A stretch of DNA of 26,518 nt, from the IMG/VR virus record IMGVR_UViG_3300017719_000160, positions 1 to 26,518 of that record; one strand, written 5' to 3'. Positions 21,964-26,518 of the stretch are shown here, in pieces. The DNA is from a virus. A model generated the notes under the pieces. It saw nothing but the letters and a program-made list of their open reading frames with translations. It ran no database searches and was not told the origin of the DNA. Position numbers and translations under genes: made by a program. The first letter of the stretch is position 1. Every line of letters begins with the position of its first letter.

Positions 21964-23778
21964 TTATTTACTATATACGGTGTCGTAACCACCTTCTGCA
22001 GCTAAAGGAAGATCAGGTGCCCACTCGGGAGCAATGCAAAGATCGTCAATGATCGAATCCATTGTAGCATCAGGGTGGGTATTAGCTGCAATAATAATCA
22101 CTTCGTCATGTACAGTTAATGCGACTCGTGAGTCCGGCATTTTTGCTTGTAGCCGTAACATGCTGTCTGTAATCACTATTCTAGATAGAGCCTGTATTAA
22201 ATTTTCTGTGATACGTCCGCCGTAGGTGTATTCTTTTTTACCTTTTGAGGTATAGACGTAACCACCTGTCGCTTCAGGCGACAGGTCTGTGTACGAAAGA
22301 GACATTCCGTTCGGCAGCCGGAATCCGTTTCTTTCAATAGTAAAGAACGGACCGTACGTCATTCCGTAGTTTTCAGGGTGCAAAGTAAGTTGCAACATGT
22401 TTTGGAGTTTGGTCCACAAGTTAGCTATGCCGTTATAGGTGGTTCGATACTTGGTGACAATCTCCAAAGCCTGTTCTGTTGTGAAGTCTTGCGGTGGACC
22501 CATTGCCCCTGACTTCAGTGTGGCTTGGAACTTGTTGTGCCCCATGCCATAGCCAAGGCCAAGAATTGCTGTCTTTCCTACAAAGCGCTCAGTAGGATCT
22601 TTCTTTTTGTCGATGGGTCGCTCGTATATAACGCTTGCGAAGTTTGAATAGATGTCGTCGCCACGCGCGAACTGTGAAATCAGATCAGTTTGATCGGCAA
22701 CATAAGCAAGCATGCGTGCTTCGATGTTTGATAGGTCAGCTACGTAAACGAGGTGGTCTTTTGGGGCGACTAAACACTTTCTTAGTTCACCTCCACGTGG
22801 AAGGTTCTGCATGTTAAGTTTTTCTGTGCCACCAAACCTACCTGTGTGCGCGGCGTAGTACCGTAAAGGCGCTGGAATGCGGTTGTCATCTAATGCGGCA
22901 TCCAAGAAGCGCTGCGCTCTTGTCTCTGTAAGACGAGACTTCACTGCTTCTCGTGCTTGCCATATGTCGTTGTGTTCTGGGTACATAGCAACCATCTGTT
23001 TCCAGCCAGCGTCGTTTTTGCCAAAAGCAGGTATGTTTTTGCCTGTTGCTGGGCTGCGTTTAGTAGGTGGTTCTATGTCAATAGAACGGAGGTACTCTAC
23101 AAATTTGTCATTAGACCCAAGTATCTTGGGGCATACGCCTGCTGCTTCTATCTTTGTTACACGGTTGTTGGTTTCTGATTCTAGGTACGTGGTTAGTCGT
23201 TCACGGTCTATCTCTATGATTGGATCTACAAACATGCGTGTAGTGAGATCAATTAGATCTAGCTCGGTTTTTGGGTATGTTGGTTCTAGTTCTTTCCAAA
23301 TAGCATAGGTCAAGTCTGTATCTTGTATGCAATAGCCACCGAGTTCTTCGTCTTGCTCGGGCGTCAGATCGTAGCAACCCTTGGAATTTACCAGTTCCTC
23401 TCCTTTTCGCATTGTTTCGTCATCTGGGAACATGCGCATAGCTACGTACTTTAACGCTGAGGACTGTCCGGGGAACTTACCTCTCGCCATAGCAGCAGTG
23501 TCTATGAAGTACTTGGGGAAGTATCCGTAGTGTTGAGTGAGAATGTATGCGTCGAACGGGGTGTTATGGGCGATGAGCCGGACTTCGTTCCAGTCTATGT
23601 CAGCAAGCTCTTCGTCTACCTCGTCCGCAGAAAACCACATGGTGTCACAATCGTCGTATTTGATTCCTACGCCTTGGACTTTGAACAAAGGATGCTTGAT
23701 GTACTCCATTGTGGTGAGTTTGGTTAATGAGACTTTTGAGTCGTAGTAAGTCTCAAAGTCGAGCGTTATATCAGTCAA
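21964..23778 (-). CDS. polA: Family A DNA polymerase with 3'-5' exonuclease domain (604 aa from TTG)
   Basis: Exonuclease motifs: LDFETYY (D7, E9), AHNTPFDAYIL (D76), YCIQDTDLTY (D153). Polymerase motifs: A VADLSNIEARML (D348), B RFVGKTAILGLGYG (R398, K402, YG 410-411) and C TVHDEVI (HDE 557-559). It replicates phage DNA. A longer frame begins with ATG at 23829, but that ATG has no ribosome site, whereas TTG at 23778 follows AAAGGAGCGCAC with ideal spacing and places LDFETYY at residue 6, as in relatives. I therefore prefer TTG. The start overlaps the upstream gene by 8 bases. Confidence 0.95.
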   Translation of the reverse strand: MTDITLDFETYYDSKVSLTKLTTMEYIKHPLFKVQGVGIKYDDCDTMWFSADEVDEELADIDWNEVRLIAHNTPFDAYILTQHYGYFPKYFIDTAAMARGKFPGQSSALKYVAMRMFPDDETMRKGEELVNSKGCYDLTPEQDEELGGYCIQDTDLTYAIWKELEPTYPKTELDLIDLTTRMFVDPIIEIDRERLTTYLESETNNRVTKIEAAGVCPKILGSNDKFVEYLRSIDIEPPTKRSPATGKNIPAFGKNDAGWKQMVAMYPEHNDIWQAREAVKSRLTETRAQRFLDAALDDNRIPAPLRYYAAHTGRFGGTEKLNMQNLPRGGELRKCLVAPKDHLVYVADLSNIEARMLAYVADQTDLISQFARGDDIYSNFASVIYERPIDKKKDPTERFVGKTAILGLGYGMGHNKFQATLKSGAMGPPQDFTTEQALEIVTKYRTTYNGIANLWTKLQNMLQLTLHPENYGMTYGPFFTIERNGFRLPNGMSLSYTDLSPEATGGYVYTSKGKKEYTYGGRITENLIQALSRIVITDSMLRLQAKMPDSRVALTVHDEVIIIAANTHPDATMDSIIDDLCIAPEWAPDLPLAAEGGYDTVYSK

Positions 23779-23965
23779 GTGCGCTCCTTTTATATATTCT
23801 TGGCTTAACGATTTCCAAAGGTGGTTCATCGTTTAAGCGCAGGATAGCGACTCTGAAGTCTTTAAGTACGCAAACTTCTTCGCCGAATCTGTCAGCCATT
23901 TTCTGGGCTGCTTCTAAAGCAATTACAAGATCAGTAACGAACTCTTTATCGGCTGGACTAAACAT
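23771..23965 (-). CDS. Small hypothetical protein (64 aa)
   Basis: I start it at ATG 23965, which has AAGGAGAGCC directly upstream; the frame opens farther up to 24097, but that part lies on another gene and lacks a ribosome site. The protein is helix then strand (ADKEFVTDLVIALEAAQKMADRFGEEVCVL...RVAILRL). Function unknown. It overlaps the neighbours by 8 bases on each side. Confidence 0.68.
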   Translation of the reverse strand: MFSPADKEFVTDLVIALEAAQKMADRFGEEVCVLKDFRVAILRLNDEPPLEIVKPRIYKRSALD

Positions 23966-24143
23966 GGCTCTCCTTGTCTTGTTTGACGACGGTGAACTTC
24001 GCATAAGCGGGTTTAAACTGTCTCTCGTTTGAGTTGTATTGTTTAACCTCGCCGCCTTTAGCAAGAAATTTTTTGACATCGTCTTGTAGCTCGTCACGCA
24101 TCTTCTTCCGTATTTTGTTTTCTGAGATTAGGCCAATGCTCAT
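23958..24143 (-). CDS. Small hypothetical protein with FLAKGGEVKQY motif (61 aa)
   Basis: Ribosome site AGAGGT, 7 bases before ATG. The segment DDVKKFLAKGGEVKQYNSNER, followed by a basic C-terminus (KPAYAKFTVVKQDK), is a pattern I know from small phage replication-region proteins (x-FLAxGGxVxxy), sometimes seen near DNA-binding or nucleotide genes; its function is not known. It overlaps the previous gene by 50 bases and the next by 8. Confidence 0.65.
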   Translation of the reverse strand: MSIGLISENKIRKKMRDELQDDVKKFLAKGGEVKQYNSNERQFKPAYAKFTVVKQDKESHV

Positions 24144-24432
24144 TAAATACCTCTAATCCTCCAGCGAGTGGAGCGGTCCAAGTAAAGTAAATCCAGTCTA
24201 TGTTGTTGCGACGGCATACTTGCAGCAGTGAAACATATGCAAAGCTCAAACCGTCTTCCACAATGAGGCGTTCAAAGTGCACGCTGTCTTCGGCGGGCAC
24301 TTGTTTCCATGCGGAGGGTGTTTCGAGGTTGGTGTAATCAGCAATAGCGGCCCAGTCCCTAGATTGAATGTGACGAGGGTTTAAGACTATGTGCTGGCCT
24401 AGGCAATTTTTAAAAGGGGATATCGGATTCAT
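24094..24432 (-). CDS. Hypothetical protein (112 aa)
   Basis: Mixed alpha/beta protein with no signal or membrane helix: LGQHIVLNPRHIQSRDWAAIADY near the start and NIDWIYFTWTAPLAGGLEVF near the end. It has some likeness to DUF5983-type proteins, which I cannot confirm. It overlaps the 71-aa gene before it by 23 bases and the 61-aa gene after it by 50, so it belongs to the same small-gene operon. Confidence 0.6.
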   Translation of the reverse strand: MNPISPFKNCLGQHIVLNPRHIQSRDWAAIADYTNLETPSAWKQVPAEDSVHFERLIVEDGLSFAYVSLLQVCRRNNIDWIYFTWTAPLAGGLEVFNEHWPNLRKQNTEEDA

Positions 24433-24625
24433 CTGTAAGCTGTCGCCTCCTACTTTCTGCTTCTATGTGGGCATAGATATCACCTTCTAAGTGGTGATAT
24501 CGAGACCGCAGTTCCTCTGCTATCTCTGGTTTACGTGACTCTACCCACACTCTTACGAATCGATCGAACTCAAAGTTACTTGGGGTGCTGTTGGTTAGCT
24601 CGATGTATTCTTCTGCGTCTTTCAT
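24410..24625 (-). CDS. Small protein ending in an SSB-like tip (71 aa)
   Basis: Strong ribosome site (GGAGG, 6 bases before ATG) right after operator F, so it is first in its operon. It is a charged helical protein (VRVWVESRKPEIAEELRSRYHHLEGDIYAHIEAESRRRQ) with the C-terminus TDESDIPF. That is close to the DDDIPF tip by which bacterial SSB recruits exonuclease I, RecO, PriA and other partners. No OB fold is present. The tip could mimic SSB. The last 23 bases overlap the next gene, which may constrain this end. Confidence 0.68.
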   Translation of the reverse strand: MKDAEEYIELTNSTPSNFEFDRFVRVWVESRKPEIAEELRSRYHHLEGDIYAHIEAESRRRQLTDESDIPF

Positions 24626-24638
24626 GTGACCTCCTTAC

Positions 24639-24665
24639 ATTAGCCGGACTAATATTAAATGTAAA
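24639..24665 (-). promoter_or_regulatory. Operator site F (ATTAGCCGGACTAAT, 24639-24653) with overlapping promoter
   Basis: On the - strand TTTACA (24665-24660), 17-bp spacer, TAATGT (24642-24637); the palindrome fills the spacer and reaches into the -10. It lies 14 bp before the ATG of the SSB-tip gene and 2 bp after the upstream stop. Confidence 0.62.
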
Positions 24666-25749
24666 CAGTAGTCCCTACTGGCGCTTCTAGTGTCCTGTTC
24701 GTCGACACCCATAAAGAGGGGGATGCGACTGTTTGGGCTATTTGTGACCAATCTTCGTCGTGTAGTTCTAGGTCGGTAAGAACGACTACGACTTCTGAAT
24801 CGTGGTTAACTTGTTTGAATAGTGGAGAGAGTATTGTTCCGCCACCGCCTTTGATTTCTAGATCCGTGAGTCGTGCTCCTTGGTCTAGTGTGAAAGAGTC
24901 AGTGACTTGAGTGTCACCTATAATTACTTGAATGGATTCAGGCTCTACTTGAGCGAGCACAGCGTCAAGTTCGGAAGCGAACTGTTGGAAATATTTTGTG
25001 GTACTGCCACTACTGTCTATAACTACGGTGACTGGTCCGCATCCTTCGTTGTACATACTAGGTAGATACTCATCTTCGCTGATGTATGCGCGGTTGGGTT
25101 TGCGCCAGCTGTAGTCATCACTGGCTAGGTTAGTAAAGAAAGGCCAGAGCACTGTGCGCCAATCTACTTTGGGGCTGATGATCTCGCTGATAAAAGCAGC
25201 AATGCTTCCTGGCAGCTTGCCGCGTTGTTTTGCTACTTCAGCAGCCTCGGTGGTTGCCATTTGCCAGTCGGATTCCATAGCTGCATTGGATTTACCGGCT
25301 ACTGTACCTTGACCTGCATCGAGTACTTTGCCCCACGCACAGGGCTTGGGTGGTTCGTCAGCAATGCGGTTGTATATCTCCTCGGCAGTGAGACCGTTGA
25401 ACTGTTTGTCGATAAGCCCACCGTCAGGAAGGATAAAACCACAATCAATGAGGTGACCATTGATAGCGTAGTCACATGCGGAGTTCCAGATCTTAGCGTC
25501 ACGGTCCTGTCTCCGTGTCATGTGGTTGAACACACAGTGCATGACTTCGTGTGCAATGAGACCCTTGAGCTGCGGTGAGCTAAGCTTGCTGATATAGGAC
25601 GGAGCGTAGATAAGACGTTGGCCATCCGTGGCTGCAGTCTTTATATCGTCGTCAGCAACAGGCTTGAGCCTGATGGCCAGCGTCCCAAAGAACGGCTGGT
25701 CCATCAGTAATGCAGTACGGGCTTTGAGCAGTAAGCTCTCTGCAGACAT
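24655..25749 (-). CDS. DUF2201-type protein: HExxH metallopeptidase-like domain plus VWA-like domain (364 aa)
   Basis: Residues 60-80 carry LIAHEVMHCVFNH, an HExxHxxxxH zinc motif (H67, E68, H71, H76). The C-terminal half is a von Willebrand A-like domain: VTVVIDSSGST with the metal site D245-x-S247-x-S249, GGGGT about 50 residues later, and VVVLTDLEL. This pair is the DUF2201/VWA-metallopeptidase family, often encoded beside a MoxR-type AAA ATPase. With such an ATPase it may act as a chaperone or remodelling machine; in phages the role is unsettled. Ribosome site GGGGAA; the gene starts 1 base after the upstream stop. Confidence 0.87.
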   Translation of the reverse strand: MSAESLLLKARTALLMDQPFFGTLAIRLKPVADDDIKTAATDGQRLIYAPSYISKLSSPQLKGLIAHEVMHCVFNHMTRRQDRDAKIWNSACDYAINGHLIDCGFILPDGGLIDKQFNGLTAEEIYNRIADEPPKPCAWGKVLDAGQGTVAGKSNAAMESDWQMATTEAAEVAKQRGKLPGSIAAFISEIISPKVDWRTVLWPFFTNLASDDYSWRKPNRAYISEDEYLPSMYNEGCGPVTVVIDSSGSTTKYFQQFASELDAVLAQVEPESIQVIIGDTQVTDSFTLDQGARLTDLEIKGGGGTILSPLFKQVNHDSEVVVVLTDLELHDEDWSQIAQTVASPSLWVSTNRTLEAPVGTTVYI

Positions 25750-25750
25750 A

Positions 25751-26452
25751 TTAATTCCCCATTAGTTTGGCGGTTAGTACTACTTTGTTGATGGCTGTGT
25801 CATCGAAGTTGATGTCTTCTTTGATTTGCTGAGCTTTCTGTATACGAGTGACTTTGGTGTGTAACTCGTTGATCTTGTCTTGAGGTACAAACGACTCACC
25901 AGCTGGCCATGCTTGCAAGAACTGCTTGAGCGTGGTGCACGAGTCAAGAAGGCTATCGATTGTGGCGTGGTAGTTTGAGCGTGACATTTTGTAGTCTTGG
26001 TAGCGTTTCTCATACTTGTTAAGTATTTCAACTACACGTGCTCGTTCCATAGAGTCATCAATTGTACTGATAGGTACTTCTGCATGTTGTGAAGAAGAGT
26101 ACATAAGGACGGATCGGTTAAGGTCGACAGTGGTCCGATGTCCGTTAGCATCGTTTCTTGGTTCAAGGATAAAGGTAATCCTGTTTACCTTTGTTTCAGA
26201 TGGTGAGCTAAAACCAAAAGCGGGTTTCATTTCTTGGTTGTAAGACCATGTACTGCGTGCTTTTGGAATCGTGTCAAAGCTTTGTTCAACTGCGCTAAGC
26301 GTAGCTTGAGCGCTGCTTTGCAACACAGAGTCAACCATAGAGTTGATGTCTGCAGTTGCAAACTGTGGTTCGGGGGTGCTCACATCAAACGGTTGCATTG
26401 CATTGCGTCTGATTGTTGAGCGTAAGTCGTTTGACATGCGTACGGAGGCCAT
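25751..26452 (-). CDS. Hypothetical phage protein in the VWA operon (233 aa)
   Basis: Family not recognised. Residues 1-60 are Ser/Gln-rich and likely disordered, 85-130 contain strands (NRITFILEPRNDANGHRTTVDL), and the second half is helical with coiled-coil tendency (EILNKYEKRYQDYKMSRSNYHATIDSLLDSC). It lies between the partial gene at the right edge and the VWA gene, separated by 1 and 10 bases, with a ribosome site AAGGAG. Its partner genes suggest that it works with the VWA-metallopeptidase protein. Confidence 0.7.
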   Translation of the reverse strand: MASVRMSNDLRSTIRRNAMQPFDVSTPEPQFATADINSMVDSVLQSSAQATLSAVEQSFDTIPKARSTWSYNQEMKPAFGFSSPSETKVNRITFILEPRNDANGHRTTVDLNRSVLMYSSSQHAEVPISTIDDSMERARVVEILNKYEKRYQDYKMSRSNYHATIDSLLDSCTTLKQFLQAWPAGESFVPQDKINELHTKVTRIQKAQQIKEDINFDDTAINKVVLTAKLMGN

Positions 26453-26462
26453 TTAATTCTCC

Positions 26463-26518
26463 TTACAGCAAGACTGCTGCGTTGTCTGCGGTCCACTTAG
26501 TGAAGCAGTCAAGAGTGA
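26463..26518 (-). CDS. Partial gene, last 18 codons only
   Basis: One frame is open to the window edge and ends in TAA at 26463-26465, giving the C-terminal peptide LDCFTKWTADNAAVLL. The ribosome site of the next gene follows at once, as expected for an operon. In comparable phage loci a MoxR-type AAA ATPase comes before the VWA gene cluster; nothing visible here tests that. Confidence 0.5.
   Translation of the reverse strand, partial: TLDCFTKWTADNAAVLL

Noticed and set aside
23966-24097. Longer 108-aa version of the 64-aa gene
   Set aside because: ATG at 23965 has a strong ribosome site; the extension lies over a well-supported gene in another frame.

Overview
The window is a continuous 26.5-kb piece of a temperate tailed double-stranded DNA phage. 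It carries only phage-type genes. A tail and particle module on the + strand (1-12,271) faces a replication, recombination and regulation module on the - strand (12,757-26,518). An intact candidate attachment site lies inside the phage DNA, next to the integrase gene and with phage genes on both sides. This suggests the unintegrated (circular or virion) form rather than an integrated prophage. The host is probably a Gammaproteobacterium, perhaps marine. That rests on a phage-borne CsrA-like protein, the tRNA-Ser-type attachment core and the overall gene style, and is an inference.

Left arm (+). It opens with the 3' part of a tail fibre gene ending in a self-cleaving S74 chaperone domain. Small particle-type genes follow, then two overlapping genes for exported proteins, a membrane-anchored coiled-coil protein, a small DUF6447-like protein, an XhlA/holin-like membrane protein, a 567-aa structural protein, and a 1561-aa J-like tail tip or fibre protein. 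The last contains 17 repeats whose lengths are exactly 36, 40, 49 or 53 residues. A tail-accessory gene, a 23-codon lysine-rich ORF, a DUF3310 gene and a small helix-turn-helix gene (excisionase candidate) close the arm. Most neighbours overlap by 1-11 bases, as in one long transcript.

Centre. A tyrosine integrase is read towards the left arm and overlaps the helix-turn-helix gene tail to tail by 65 bp. The attP-like core at 13,874-13,892 equals the 3' end of a tRNA-Ser gene on the - strand. Short repeats that could be integrase arm sites flank it.

Right arm (-). Reading from the right edge: an unidentified partial gene, a gene of unknown function, a metallopeptidase/VWA protein, several small genes, a family A DNA polymerase (probably starting at a TTG), a CsrA-like regulator, a primase-SF3 helicase fusion, a Cas4/RecB-like Fe-S nuclease, a terminator, small genes, a GP88-like cysteine-rich protein, an SNF2-type helicase, two conserved phage proteins, a PD-(D/E)XK nuclease and an XRE-type repressor.

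Regulation. A 15-bp palindrome, ATTAG-N5-CTAAT, occurs at six places, each just upstream of a gene start (5031, 12351, 17210, 19214, 21754, 24639). At four of them it overlaps a plausible sigma-70 promoter. It looks like a phage-wide operator set. The XRE protein at 14,002-14,367, the last gene of an operon headed by one of these sites, is the obvious candidate to bind it. Terminase, portal, capsid and endolysin genes were not seen and presumably lie outside the window. No stretch over 300 bases lacks a gene.
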